A DNA stretch of 64,000 nt from Chromatiaceae bacterium (GTDB taxonomy: Bacteria > Pseudomonadota > Gammaproteobacteria > Chromatiales > Chromatiaceae). A program made the translations under genes and the position numbers. Under the pieces are notes generated by a model that saw only the letters and a program-made list of their open reading frames with translations, made no database searches and was not told the DNA's origin. This document shows positions 8,491-17,707 of the stretch, in pieces. Location of the stretch: NCBI GenBank assembly GCA_024235395.1, contig JACKMK010000004.1, positions 372,001 through 436,000 on the forward strand. The letters run 5' to 3'. Each line of letters begins with the position of its first letter. Within the stretch, counting starts at the first letter, position 1.

Positions 8491-9189
8491 TCACGCGACG
8501 TGACGCAGTCCACAACTGCGGTTGGCCGGCACGGCAACGTCCATCAATCTTGGATTGTCGAGTACCAATCCGTTCATGAGGTCGACATAGGCCCGTTTGT
8601 CACTCACCTGCAGCCTCGGGTTATGGCGACGCTCTTCGGCAATTGTGCTCACCGTCATGCCGTTATAGTCATGCGCCGGGTATACCAAGGTATCATCCGG
8701 CAGCTTTAGCAGCTTACCGAACAGGCTGTCATACTGAGCCGATGCATCACCGTTCTGGAAATCCGTACGACCGGTGCCGCGAATCAATAGTGTGTCGCCG
8801 GTGAACACGCGGTCTGGCAAAACAAAACTATACGAATCGTCCGTATGGCCCGGTGTGTAGAGCACCTCCAACGCAAGGTCATCGACACGCAACCTATCGC
8901 CCTCGTTGAAATGTAGCGACACACACTCCGTCCTGGACATCGCACCCATTGCGCTCACACAACGGGTCTGTTCACGTAGGGCCCCAAGGGCGGTGACATG
9001 GTCCGCGTGGATGTGTGTGTCCACCGCGAGGACCAGCTTCACGTCCAGTTCCTCGATAAGCCTCACGTACTGTGAAGTGCGCTCCAGTACCGGATCGATC
9101 AGCAGCGCCTCGCCGCCGTGGCGCTGTGCCAAGAGATAGGTGTACGTCGAAGATTCACGGTCGAACAGCTGACGAAAGATCATTTTCAT
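8491..9189 (-). CDS. Persulfide dioxygenase, ETHE1-like metallo-beta-lactamase fold
   Basis: A 232-residue ETHE1-type enzyme that oxidises glutathione persulfide to sulfite with a mononuclear iron. Seen: the metal motif THIHADH (H59, H61, D63, H64), H115 in TPGHTDDS, D132 in TGDTL and H173 in PAHDY. By family knowledge H59, H115 and D132 would be the iron ligands. It lies 35 bases downstream of a rhodanese gene in the same direction, the usual pairing in which rhodanese moves sulfane sulfur between glutathione and other acceptors. Confidence 0.93.
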   Translation of the reverse strand: MKMIFRQLFDRESSTYTYLLAQRHGGEALLIDPVLERTSQYVRLIEELDVKLVLAVDTHIHADHVTALGALREQTRCVSAMGAMSRTECVSLHFNEGDRLRVDDLALEVLYTPGHTDDSYSFVLPDRVFTGDTLLIRGTGRTDFQNGDASAQYDSLFGKLLKLPDDTLVYPAHDYNGMTVSTIAEERRHNPRLQVSDKRAYVDLMNGLVLDNPRLMDVAVPANRSCGLRHVA

Positions 9190-9224
9190 TGCTCCAGAAA
9201 AGTTTACTCAATGTAGACAACCGC

Positions 9225-9797
9225 TCAGATTGTTGACTCTTGCGTCGTACGGGATTCGCGGTTCCAGGGCATGCGTGCCATCAGTTTGGCCATGCCGCAC
9301 CAACGTGTGATGCCTGCAGTGATGAGTCCCGCTCCGATCAGCGCGCCGAGCACGAAGAAAAGCTCGTGGAAGGCGAATCCGAACACGACCTTCAGGATCA
9401 GCAAGGTACCAATGGCAATCTGTACCTGTTGCTCGAGCGAGAGCAACGCCGTCGACGCTCGCATCGGCAGGCCTGCACGCATCCAGGCATCCGTCCCGCC
9501 GTCCAGCAGCACGACGTTTCGATGGCCGGACGCCGCCAACCTCTCCGCTGCTTGCCGGGCGCGCAGGCCGGCTTTGCAGGTAAGGTAAAGCGGAGTGTCT
9601 TTTCCGATGCCCGGCACCCCGGTCCGTTGTGCCGGGTCACTTTTATCGAATTCGTCGAGTGGCAAAGAAATCGCGCCCTTTACATGACCCGCCCGGAACT
9701 CGACTGGTGACCTTACGTCCACCAATGTGACGGCCCGTTCTGCACGCATCAGTTCGTGCAGCACGGGCGGTGAAATACTCTTCATTTGACTGCTCAT
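9225..9797 (-). CDS. Rhodanese domain protein with C-terminal membrane domain
   Basis: A 190-residue protein: a rhodanese (sulfurtransferase) domain at about 8-112 with active-site Cys74 in the loop CKAGLR, then a DUF2892-like hydrophobic region (about 118-170) with two membrane helices that should anchor the domain at the inner membrane. AAGGGG precedes the ATG. With the downstream persulfide dioxygenase it forms a two-gene sulfane-sulfur handling unit. Two TTCGAA-centred palindromes lie 75-115 bases upstream and could be operators. Confidence 0.92.
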   Translation of the reverse strand: MSSQMKSISPPVLHELMRAERAVTLVDVRSPVEFRAGHVKGAISLPLDEFDKSDPAQRTGVPGIGKDTPLYLTCKAGLRARQAAERLAASGHRNVVLLDGGTDAWMRAGLPMRASTALLSLEQQVQIAIGTLLILKVVFGFAFHELFFVLGALIGAGLITAGITRWCGMAKLMARMPWNRESRTTQESTI

Positions 9798-10287
9798 CGA
9801 TTTCCCCTTTCGCGGCTTTTTGGGCCCTGCAGTATTTGCTCGATAAGTGTCCCTGTAACCGCATCATCGAACCATTCGAATGGCGGACATCCAAGCTTCG
9901 AAATTTTCGAACTATCATGCGCGACGGGCATTTCGGGCGGCCGCGTCGCGTCGCCGTCTACTCAGGGTACGAATCGAAAAATGGGATCCGCCCCGCTCTG
10001 CCCGACGCACCCAGCCCGATCTGCGCCCACACCCGGGCAATAAGCCGGAGCGACACGAGAAGCGCGTCACAGCGGACCAATAACGCGCCGTTTCGGATTC
10101 GAAAGACAGCTCGAACGCCTTTTCTTCAAGCGGAAAACGCGCCTGCACCAGGTGCGTCGCTCGGGATGTGGGTCCAGGCCACCTGAGCTCATCGAAAAAT
10201 TCGAGGTTTTTGGAAGACGCTTCCGAAATGTTTCTTGCTGACATCGCACCTAATTTAGGTGCAAGTCGCCACAATGGGGGAAAACAG
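9798..10287. promoter_or_regulatory. Divergent intergenic region between rhodanese and HPF-like genes
   Basis: No gene is supported here. The region must hold the promoters of the leftward sulfur genes and the rightward HPF-like gene. Seen: palindromes at 9872-9883 and 9897-9911 and a shorter TCGAA...TTCGA repeat near 10193-10205. No convincing -35/-10 pair or sigma-54 site was identified. Confidence 0.5.
9872..9911. repeat. Pair of TTCGAA-centred palindromes, candidate operator
   Basis: Two perfect inverted repeats: CCATTCGAATGG (9872-9883) and TTCGAAATTTTCGAA (9897-9911, around a central T). Their centres are about 26 bases apart. They lie about 75-115 bases upstream of the rhodanese start. 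Symmetry of this kind suggests dimeric regulator binding, but no regulator gene is adjacent. Confidence 0.4.
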
Positions 10288-10650
10288 ATGCATATCGATA
10301 TCCGAGCCCGCGAATTCCCGCTCACCGAAGCATTACAACAGCACGCGGAGCGCCGCATTCGTTACGCGCTTTCGCGCAACGACCATCGCATCCTGCGGAT
10401 AGTCATGCAGTTGTCCGATGTCAATGGCCCCCGTGGCGGCAACGACAAGCGCTGCCACTTACGGGTGGTGTTGAACGGAATGCCTGAACTGGTCGCTGAA
10501 GATATCGAGGCAGACATGTACATGGCGATAAACCGCGCCACGACCAAAGCCGGCCGCTCTTTGGCTCGTAGGATGAAGCGATGCATACCGAAAGGGCGGC
10601 ATATCTCCGGGTCCGACACCCGAAAAAGCGATCTCCAGGACCCGGTTTGA
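10288..10650 (+). CDS. Short HPF/RaiA-like ribosome-associated protein
   Basis: A 120-residue protein resembling the N-terminal (S30AE) domain of ribosome hibernation factors: a beta-alpha-beta-beta-beta-alpha pattern beginning MHIDIRAREFPLTEAL, with a basic C-terminal helix. It lacks the long-form dimerisation domain, so it would act like short HPF/YfiA on the 30S subunit. The ATG at 10288 is preceded by GGGGGA; the open frame extends 40 codons further upstream without family similarity. It stands alone, divergent from the sulfur genes. Identification is moderately sure because the sequence is diverged. Confidence 0.68.
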   Translation: MHIDIRAREFPLTEALQQHAERRIRYALSRNDHRILRIVMQLSDVNGPRGGNDKRCHLRVVLNGMPELVAEDIEADMYMAINRATTKAGRSLARRMKRCIPKGRHISGSDTRKSDLQDPV

Positions 10651-10979
10651 ACCCACTTGAGAGGTAGAAAAAGAGAACCTTGAACCCGTCAATGCAGCCA
10701 ACACGACGTGCACCCGGACGGACAGCCTTTCGAGCCACCGAGTGCTGTGCCACGCCTATGCTGTGCTCTTCATGACCCCGATGTTCAGCGCTATGTCTGC
10801 AGGCATTTCGATGTCGTTGAATCTTCCACATCCAGGCCTGCTGCAGACATTTGCCGGCTATCTCGGCTTGTTGTCCTCAGGCGTCTTTTCCGCCACTCGC
10901 TCGCTTGGCAGGCCGAACGAAACCCGTCCTCATCGGCGCTAGGGAGAATTGGGCTTTGATGAGGATCTTCACCGCACGG
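10651..10979. other. Convergent intergenic region, no gene seen
   Basis: Lies between the rightward HPF-like gene and the leftward nhaR gene. Short open frames here show no family resemblance. No clear hairpin-plus-T-tract terminator was found for either gene. Confidence 0.6.
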
Positions 10980-11885
10980 CTAACCAAACAACTGCGTCCG
11001 CGCTGCCTCGGTGATGGCAGTGACAGCGGGGTTCTTGATACGACGTTCAGGCGATATCAGATAGTAGTGTTCCGTGATCTCGTCAGTGCGGCCAATGACC
11101 GTCACCCCATACTTGCTGGTCACATCCGATTCAACGGCTGTCGGTGAAGTGAACACGCCGGCACCGCGTTCACCGAAAGCCTTCATCAAAGCGCGATCTG
11201 CGAACTCGGCAACGACATTTGGCTCGACCTCATTTTGATCAAACCAGCGTTCGAGACTGCGGCGCAAACTGCTGTCGCCGCTCGGCATGAGCATTGGCGA
11301 ACCATTGAGGCTCCCGGGAAAACCCGCACGCAGTCGCTTCGCCTCTCTTGGCACAGCAAAAAAGCTGATGCCAGACTCGCCAAGCGAATGATTGAAGGCG
11401 CGAATGTTCAGCGAAGGGTTCAGTGGGACATCCGCCAGCACGACATCAAGCTTGTGAACCGAAAGATCAGCCAGCAGATCCACTGTTGGCGCTTCGAGAC
11501 ACACCAGGCTCACCGATTCGGCCATCGTCAGCACGGGTTCCAAAACCCGGTGGGCCAGCAGTTTCGGTACAACCTGTGCGACGCCGACTTTCAGAGTTAT
11601 CGCAGCACCCGGGGTACGGCCTGCCAGAACGTCCTGCAGTTCCAAGCCAATTCGAAACATTTCGTCGGCGTAGGAAAATACCAGCTGTCCTGTTTCAGTC
11701 AGGGCCAACTGGCGGCCTTCGCGCTGAAAAAGCTTGGCACCAACCTGCTTCTCAAGTTCGTTCAATTGGCCACTGATGGTCTGTGGCGTCAAGAAGAGGG
11801 CCTCAGCGGCACTCACAATCGACCCCTGGCTTGCCACGGCCCAGAAGTAACGCAGGTGCTTCAGGTTCAGTTTCAGATTCTGCAA
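10980..11885 (-). CDS. nhaR: NhaR-type LysR transcriptional activator
   Basis: A LysR-family regulator of 301 residues. The N-terminal winged helix-turn-helix (about 8-65, with LKHLRYFWAVA and PQTISGQL) and the co-inducer domain resemble NhaR, the Na+-responsive activator of the nhaA antiporter gene and of stress genes in E. coli. It starts 24 bases after the universal stress protein gene and lies at the end of an Mrp antiporter operon, so it plausibly controls cation/proton homeostasis here. No sequence-level evidence for its binding sites was found. Confidence 0.88.
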   Translation of the reverse strand: MQNLKLNLKHLRYFWAVASQGSIVSAAEALFLTPQTISGQLNELEKQVGAKLFQREGRQLALTETGQLVFSYADEMFRIGLELQDVLAGRTPGAAITLKVGVAQVVPKLLAHRVLEPVLTMAESVSLVCLEAPTVDLLADLSVHKLDVVLADVPLNPSLNIRAFNHSLGESGISFFAVPREAKRLRAGFPGSLNGSPMLMPSGDSSLRRSLERWFDQNEVEPNVVAEFADRALMKAFGERGAGVFTSPTAVESDVTSKYGVTVIGRTDEITEHYYLISPERRIKNPAVTAITEAARTQLFG

Positions 11886-11909
11886 ACTTTGGATCTCCTT
11901 GGGCCAACG

Positions 11910-12842
11910 TCACTCGACGGGTGAAACGAATCCCAACGGTTTCACCGCCAGAACCGACGCAGATGTCGTTTGTATCACCTCTTCGGCGGTGTTGCCGATA
12001 AAAAACCCCGGCAACCCAACCCGCCCGACCGTCCCCATGACGATAAGGTCTGCCGGCAGACGTGTGGCGACTCCACGAATGACTGGAGAGGGATTGCCCT
12101 TGACAAGATGAACCCGCTCTTCTTCCGCATGCATGCCATAGGGCGCTAAAAGGGCGGCAAGTTTGTCCCGGTGCCTCGACTTGGTCCCGTCCAGGAGGAT
12201 GTCGAGATCTTTCGCCGGTAGCCGCAAACGGCCATGTCGCAGCATCGACTCACCGTCCAACTGCCAGGCATGCACGACGGTCAGCACGGCCCCTTCGCGC
12301 TCCGCAATCGAGGACGCCAGATCCATCACGAGCCTGTCGCAGCCCTCACCCGGTGGTGCCATCGGATCGACCGCGGCGAGGACGTTTGCGTAGTACGGTT
12401 CCGCGGTCGGTTGGTCGATCCATACCGGACAGGGGCACTTGCGCAGCAGGTGGAGATCCGTGCTGCCGAACAACTGTTCTGAAACGTCTTGCGGGCCGCG
12501 CGCGGCCTTTATCACGAGGTCATAGCCGCGACGTTTGACGGCGCGGATTATCTGGATGAACGGCGTGCCGGACAAAACCTCCGTATAGATCAGGGTTTCA
12601 TCGCTCTTGTGCGACGTGGTCAGGGCATCGAGTTCCGCAAGGCGGCGCTCGCGCAGCACCTCGTTGAGGTCAACGCCGAGCTGCGATCTCAGTTCACCTG
12701 GGGTGTCGATGGGCTCGACCACGTCGACAAGCGTAAGCCTCGCGTGATTGGTTTCAGCCAGCCTGAATGCACGCCGCAATGCAGGCGATGGCTCAGATTC
12801 ACCTTCAGCGAAAAACAGGATATTCTGGAAACGCTTCATCAT
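11910..12842 (-). CDS. Tandem universal stress protein (UspE-like)
   Basis: A cytoplasmic 310-residue protein with two UspA domains (about 1-145 and 150-305). The second has the ATP-binding type glycine-rich motif GTVGRVGLPGFFIGNTAEEV near 270-290. Tandem Usp proteins are linked to ion and energy stress. It begins 12 bases after the last mrpD-like gene and precedes nhaR in the same direction, so it is likely part of the antiporter operon. Direct regulation of the Mrp complex by a Usp protein is a hypothesis. Confidence 0.88.
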   Translation of the reverse strand: MMKRFQNILFFAEGESEPSPALRRAFRLAETNHARLTLVDVVEPIDTPGELRSQLGVDLNEVLRERRLAELDALTTSHKSDETLIYTEVLSGTPFIQIIRAVKRRGYDLVIKAARGPQDVSEQLFGSTDLHLLRKCPCPVWIDQPTAEPYYANVLAAVDPMAPPGEGCDRLVMDLASSIAEREGAVLTVVHAWQLDGESMLRHGRLRLPAKDLDILLDGTKSRHRDKLAALLAPYGMHAEEERVHLVKGNPSPVIRGVATRLPADLIVMGTVGRVGLPGFFIGNTAEEVIQTTSASVLAVKPLGFVSPVE

Positions 12843-12854
12843 GGTCTCCGGGAT

Positions 12855-14477
12855 TCAACGCGATACAAGGGTCGCAGCCAGTAAAGCGGCGAGAACCGTC
12901 AGCCAGCGCAGTCCCGCGCGCACCAACCCGACCTCGACTGGGGCTTGCGGCACAAGGCGCCACGTGACCTCGAGGCGATCCCAGCCTGCGGCAGGCCACT
13001 GCAGATGTGCGGTACTGCGCGACAGCGTGCGCGCCCAACGAATACCGATCGGCAGCAGGCCGCGCGGTGCGTTTCGCACACCCTGTGAACGCCGCGTGCG
13101 GCTGGCAAGCCAGACGAGGCCGGAAAGCGCCAGGCCCCCGACAAATGGCCAGATGGCCTTCAGTTCGAAGCCTGTCTGCGCGGGCATAAAGGGTGCCCAA
13201 AATGCCAAGATGACCAGGATCAACCAGATCACTGATGCAGGACTGGGCACGGCCGTCGCGTGTCCACGATGCCGGTTCAGAAGGTAGGCAAAGCGTGCCA
13301 TCAGCAGGACCGTGCCGACGGCAGCGGTCGCTAGCAACGTACTCCAGGTGTAAGCGGTGAGCGTCGGCACCTCTGCCAACGCTGTCTTGGCTGCCGCCCC
13401 GCCGCTGAGCGGTGCGCCGACAAGTGTCAGTACGAGCACACCCAGTCCCGTCAACACGAAGGCGTTCGACCCCAGCCGTTCCCATTCCGCCACCCCAAGG
13501 AACAGGGCGGACTTCACCACCAAATGGTGCATCGCGAAAAGTACCAGCGCGCTGAGCAGCGCCGGCGCGTGGGCCGGATCCAGTATCGCCGCACCGAACA
13601 GCGCACTCATCAGTCCCATCTTGGCAATGCTGGAGAAGGCCAGTACGGCACGCGGGCGCTGTTGCAGTACGCCGAAACCAATACCGATCAATGCCCCTAA
13701 GGCACCAAGTGCGATCAGAGAGGTTCCCCAGCATTCGCCATCGACCGCCTGAGGCGGTATGAACCGCAACCACCCGAGCAGTCCAGCCTTCATCATCGGA
13801 CCACTCAACACCGCCACCGCTACGATCGGGCCGGCCGAATAGGCTGGTGGCAGCCAGAAATGAAGGCCCGGCAACGCCACCTTGATGCCGAAACCAAAAA
13901 GCAACAGCGCCAAGGCCGCGTCGGGCATGGGTTGGTCAGCGAGGTCGGCGAAACGTGTGGATCCGGTGTGCGCGACCAACAACACCAGCGCGGCGAACAA
14001 CGCGAGTTCACCGACCAGTGTGAACGCCAGGTAAACGCGACCGGCACCGCGCACACGCTGGCCAGGCTGACCGAGCAGTAGTCCGTAGGCCGACAGCCCC
14101 ATCAGGGCGAAACCCAGGTAGAAAGTCAGCATGTCTGCGGCCAGGATCAACAGCAGGTTGCCGCCCATCGCCAAAAGGTACCAGATGCCAAAGTGTCCGC
14201 GCGGCGGCCACAGCGCCGGCGTTGCCGCAAGGTATGCGGCCGCGGCGAACCACACGATGGCACTGAACAGCAGGAACAGCCGGGCGGTGACATCCAACGC
14301 CAGGTGTGTGCCCAGCATCAGCCAGGGCAGTTCAACCGACGTGCCAACCGGTACCAAAATCGCCGCAGCCAGCGCTGGCAAGGCGGCCAACGGCAGCCAG
14401 CGGCTCGCACTGGCTGTCGCGGAAAAAGGCGCCAACATCAGCGGCAATGCTGCAGCAATAATCAGCAGCAAGGTCAC
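12855..14477 (-). CDS. Mrp/complex I-type antiporter subunit (third MrpD-like)
   Basis: A polytopic inner-membrane protein of about 540 residues of the NuoL/M/N-MrpA/D family, with some fourteen hydrophobic helices. It includes LPGLHFWLPPAYSAGPIVAVAVLSGPMMK, divergent at positions normally kept in MrpD. A GTG at 14477 gives a GTGA overlap with the previous stop; the longer frame start at 14513 lies inside that gene. The third antiporter-like subunit of the operon and the most diverged. It could replace the proton-channel part of MrpA, which is missing. Confidence 0.82.
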   Translation of the reverse strand: MTLLLIIAAALPLMLAPFSATASASRWLPLAALPALAAAILVPVGTSVELPWLMLGTHLALDVTARLFLLFSAIVWFAAAAYLAATPALWPPRGHFGIWYLLAMGGNLLLILAADMLTFYLGFALMGLSAYGLLLGQPGQRVRGAGRVYLAFTLVGELALFAALVLLVAHTGSTRFADLADQPMPDAALALLLFGFGIKVALPGLHFWLPPAYSAGPIVAVAVLSGPMMKAGLLGWLRFIPPQAVDGECWGTSLIALGALGALIGIGFGVLQQRPRAVLAFSSIAKMGLMSALFGAAILDPAHAPALLSALVLFAMHHLVVKSALFLGVAEWERLGSNAFVLTGLGVLVLTLVGAPLSGGAAAKTALAEVPTLTAYTWSTLLATAAVGTVLLMARFAYLLNRHRGHATAVPSPASVIWLILVILAFWAPFMPAQTGFELKAIWPFVGGLALSGLVWLASRTRRSQGVRNAPRGLLPIGIRWARTLSRSTAHLQWPAAGWDRLEVTWRLVPQAPVEVGLVRAGLRWLTVLAALLAATLVSR

Positions 14478-15979
14478 GATCGGTACTCCCGTGCAGCGAT
14501 GAGTTCTGCCCATTCAAGCGGGCTGTAAGGCGCGGCCGCGAACAGGCCGGCAACCAATGCCAGACCGGCGGTAACCACGGGCGGCCACAATAGTGCTGCC
14601 GGCAGCTCCCAGCGACCGCTCGAGGGGTGCTCCGCGGGCCATTGGGCCGGTGCCGGTCTGAACCAGGCGCGATAGAGAATGGGCAGAAAATACGCGGCGT
14701 TGAGCAGGCTGCTGGCAATCAGCACCGGCAGCACCCAATGCGCTTCGCCGGCACCCACTGAGCCCAGGGCGATGTACCACTTGCTGACAAAACCGGCGAC
14801 CGGCGGGATACCGATCATCCCGAGTGCGCCGATCGTGAACGCCAGCGTCGTACCCGGCATGCGCCGCCCCACCCCATCCATCTCGCTGACCCGGTGAATG
14901 CCGAGGTTCTCGGCATAGTTGCCGGCGGCAAAGAACAAGGTGATCTTCATGATGCCCTGGTGCACCAGGTGCACGACACCGCCGATCGTCGCCATCGGCC
15001 CGAGGATCGCCGTACCGAGCGCGATATAGGACACCTGGCTGACCGTGGAATAGGCAAGCCGCTTTTTCAGATGGTCTTGTGACAGGGCCTTGACCGATCC
15101 GTATATGATCGTGATCGCTGCGGCCACACCGAGCACCGACAACACACCCAGTTGCGCCGCGAATTCGACGCCGTAGACATCGTAGACCACGCGCACGATG
15201 CCGAACGCGCCCGCCTTGACTACCGCCACCGCGTGCAACAGCGCACTGACCGGCGCCGGTGCCACCATCGCCTGCGGAAGCCAGCCATGCAGCGGAACCA
15301 GTGCCGCCTTGACGCCCAGGCCGACGATCAGCAGCAAGAAGATCCAGCGCAGCGCCCACGGATCCAGATGGGTGATATCGGCCAGTATCCCGCCTTGCAC
15401 GAAATCGAGCGGACCTGCGATCGTGCGCAGCCATACGGAACCTATCAACAGCAATACACCGCCGCTGAGTGTGTAGGCGAGGTAGATACGCGCACCGCGT
15501 ACCGCCTCGGGCGTGCCTTTGTGCGCGACCAGCGGATAGGTCGCCAGCGTCAGCAGTTCATAGAAGATCACGAACGTGAACAGGTTGCCGGCGAGTGCGA
15601 GGCCGACCGTTGCGGTCACACACAGGCTGAAGAAACCGAAAAACCGGCTACGGTGCGGTGAATCCTCGAGGTAGCCGATCGCGTAGATCGTTGTGACCAG
15701 CCAGAGAACCGTCGACAGCGTCACGAACAACACGGAAAGTGCGTCGGCGTGCAGCACCAGGTCGAGGCCCGGTGCGAGGGTCCAGCGTGTCTCGAAGATC
15801 TGTTCGTGGAAAACGCCCCAAATCATGAACGCGACCAAGAGCAGCTTCGCCACGGCACCGACCAGGTTGAGCAAGGTGCGCAGCCGGTGGCTCTCCTCAC
15901 GCACGAAAAAGATCACCAAGCCGGGTACGAGCGAGCTTGCGATGATCAGGATCGGAATCCAGGTCGACAGGTCCATCAC
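14474..15979 (-). CDS. Mrp antiporter subunit D-like (second)
   Basis: A 501-residue NuoM/MrpD-family membrane protein with about fourteen helices. Conserved channel features include a Glu in FYELLTLATYPLVAH and the Lys/His-rich segment around LHGWLPQAMVAPAPVSALLHAVAVVKAG. Starts possible at GTG 15979 or the next ATG at 15976; the latter overlaps the upstream stop by one base. It belongs to the multi-subunit cation/proton antiporter encoded by the operon. Confidence 0.88.
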   Translation of the reverse strand: MMDLSTWIPILIIASSLVPGLVIFFVREESHRLRTLLNLVGAVAKLLLVAFMIWGVFHEQIFETRWTLAPGLDLVLHADALSVLFVTLSTVLWLVTTIYAIGYLEDSPHRSRFFGFFSLCVTATVGLALAGNLFTFVIFYELLTLATYPLVAHKGTPEAVRGARIYLAYTLSGGVLLLIGSVWLRTIAGPLDFVQGGILADITHLDPWALRWIFLLLIVGLGVKAALVPLHGWLPQAMVAPAPVSALLHAVAVVKAGAFGIVRVVYDVYGVEFAAQLGVLSVLGVAAAITIIYGSVKALSQDHLKKRLAYSTVSQVSYIALGTAILGPMATIGGVVHLVHQGIMKITLFFAAGNYAENLGIHRVSEMDGVGRRMPGTTLAFTIGALGMIGIPPVAGFVSKWYIALGSVGAGEAHWVLPVLIASSLLNAAYFLPILYRAWFRPAPAQWPAEHPSSGRWELPAALLWPPVVTAGLALVAGLFAAAPYSPLEWAELIAAREYRS

Positions 15980-17433
15980 AGCATGCCTCCGAGCGCAAGG
16001 CTCGGCGTCAGAAAGGTCCAGATCCGTCCCGCACCGAGGCCGAGCAGCAAGGTGGCGACAAGCGCCAACAGCAGTGCCGACAACTCAGCGCGCCCCCACG
16101 CGAGCACCGTACCGATGCCTTCACCCGGGCCGAATGCATGCCCAAGCACCCGGAACACATAGGCGCCTGCGAGCAGCGAGCCGACAGCAACCACGGGCAG
16201 CCATAGCCACTGCCCCACCGCGATGGCCGTACTCAACAATTGCCATTTTGCAAGGAAGGTGCCACTGGGCGGCAGACCCACCAAGGCAACGCCGGCCAGC
16301 GCGAGTACGAATGTCGTTACCGGCAGTGCCCGTGCCGTACCACCGAGTTCGGCGATGCGATCGTGCCCGGCATACTGCTGGATTACACCCGCGCCCAGAA
16401 ACAGCGCACTCTTGGCAAAACCGTGACTCAACACAAACAGCACCATGGCGCCGAATACCACGTCTTTCGATCCGCCGGCTGGAGTTGCCAGCAGCAACGG
16501 CAGGAAAAGAAACAGGTAACCAAGCTGTGCCACGGTCGAATAAGCCGCGAGCAGCTTCAGTCTTTCTGCGCGCCATGCCTGCCAGGAGCCCCACAGCACC
16601 GCGACTGCCCCAAATGCGCCGAGCAAGCCTGCGGCCGTTGGGGTCACGACCACGTCGAACACATCGAGCCACAGTCGCAGCACCAGGTAGAACGCCGCCT
16701 TGACGACCAGCGCCGACAGCGCGGCGCTGACCGGTGCCGGTGCGTTTGCATGCGCCATCGGCAGCCAGAAGTGCAGCGGGAACAATGCGGATTTGACGAG
16801 CAGGCCGCCGGTCATCAACACCAGTGCGACCGACGTGGCGGGCCGAGGCTCGGCGTGCGCGGAAAGTGCGCTCAGATCGAGCGTGCCGTAGGTCGTGTAC
16901 AACAGCGCGACACCGACGAGGAAGGCCATCGAACCGAGCAGGCCGACCGTCAGGTAGCGCAGCGCCGCCTGAATGGCTGCACGACTGCCGCCGAGCGCCG
17001 CCAAAGCGACGGCGGCAAGACCCAGCAACTCGAGCGTGACGTACAGATTGAACAGATCGCCGGACAGCAGCAGCGCGTTCAGTGCCGTCAGCATCATCAG
17101 CCACAACGGCCAGAAGCGTGCTTTGCCGGCTACGTCACGGAAATAGGCGGTCGCGTACACGCCTGCCGCCAGCGCAATAATGGTCGTCATCAGCAACATC
17201 GCGGCGGACAGCGTGTCGGCGCGCAAGGCGATGCCCAGCCCCGGCGCCCAGCCACCGAGCGCGTGCTCCAGAGTACCCTGTTGCACCACCTGGGCGACCA
17301 CCAGCACAGCGGCAACCAGCGCCGCGACACTGCCCAGCATGCCAACACCGTCAGCGCGCCGCGGTAAAACCAGTGCGAGAAGGCTTGCGACCAGCGGTAG
17401 AGCAACCGGCCAAACCAGCAGGCTATGCATCAT
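15976..17433 (-). CDS. mrpD: Mrp antiporter subunit D
   Basis: A 485-residue NuoN/MrpD-type membrane protein with FNLYVTLELLGLAAVAL (conserved Glu in helix 5) and LPMAHANAPAPVSAALSALVVKAAFY (conserved Lys in helix 8 region), both family hallmarks. It directly follows mrpC, overlapping it by 11 bases, as expected for true MrpD. It forms one of the proton/Na+ paths of the complex. Confidence 0.9.
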   Translation of the reverse strand: MMHSLLVWPVALPLVASLLALVLPRRADGVGMLGSVAALVAAVLVVAQVVQQGTLEHALGGWAPGLGIALRADTLSAAMLLMTTIIALAAGVYATAYFRDVAGKARFWPLWLMMLTALNALLLSGDLFNLYVTLELLGLAAVALAALGGSRAAIQAALRYLTVGLLGSMAFLVGVALLYTTYGTLDLSALSAHAEPRPATSVALVLMTGGLLVKSALFPLHFWLPMAHANAPAPVSAALSALVVKAAFYLVLRLWLDVFDVVVTPTAAGLLGAFGAVAVLWGSWQAWRAERLKLLAAYSTVAQLGYLFLFLPLLLATPAGGSKDVVFGAMVLFVLSHGFAKSALFLGAGVIQQYAGHDRIAELGGTARALPVTTFVLALAGVALVGLPPSGTFLAKWQLLSTAIAVGQWLWLPVVAVGSLLAGAYVFRVLGHAFGPGEGIGTVLAWGRAELSALLLALVATLLLGLGAGRIWTFLTPSLALGGML

Positions 17434-17707
17434 CGCGCTCCTTCAGCCGGCGACCCAGCGCCAGAGCCAGCGCCGTGGCGCTGACCGCGACTACGATCCC
17501 GGTCAGCACCAGGGCATGGGGCACGGGGTCTGCAGGCTCACCGGAAGGACGGTAGGCACTTGCCGCAAAGACCAGGAAGACACCGGCACCACACACGTTG
17601 ATCGCAAGAATGCGCGCCAATGCAGAGGCGTGACCGAGTGCGCCATGCAACCCGATGGCGAATAACCCAACCCCGGTCAGGCCATAGATGATCTCGGTGG
17701 TCAGCAT
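17423..17707 (-). CDS. mrpC: Mrp antiporter subunit C (NuoK-like)
   Basis: A 94-residue membrane protein with three helices resembling MrpC/MnhC and NuoK. Seen: GLFAIGLHGALGHASALARILAINVCGAGVFLVF, with the family position for a conserved membrane acid altered. The start overlaps the DUF4040-MrpB stop by a few bases. It is a small structural or channel subunit next to MrpD. Confidence 0.88.
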   Translation of the reverse strand: MLTTEIIYGLTGVGLFAIGLHGALGHASALARILAINVCGAGVFLVFAASAYRPSGEPADPVPHALVLTGIVVAVSATALALALGRRLKERDDA

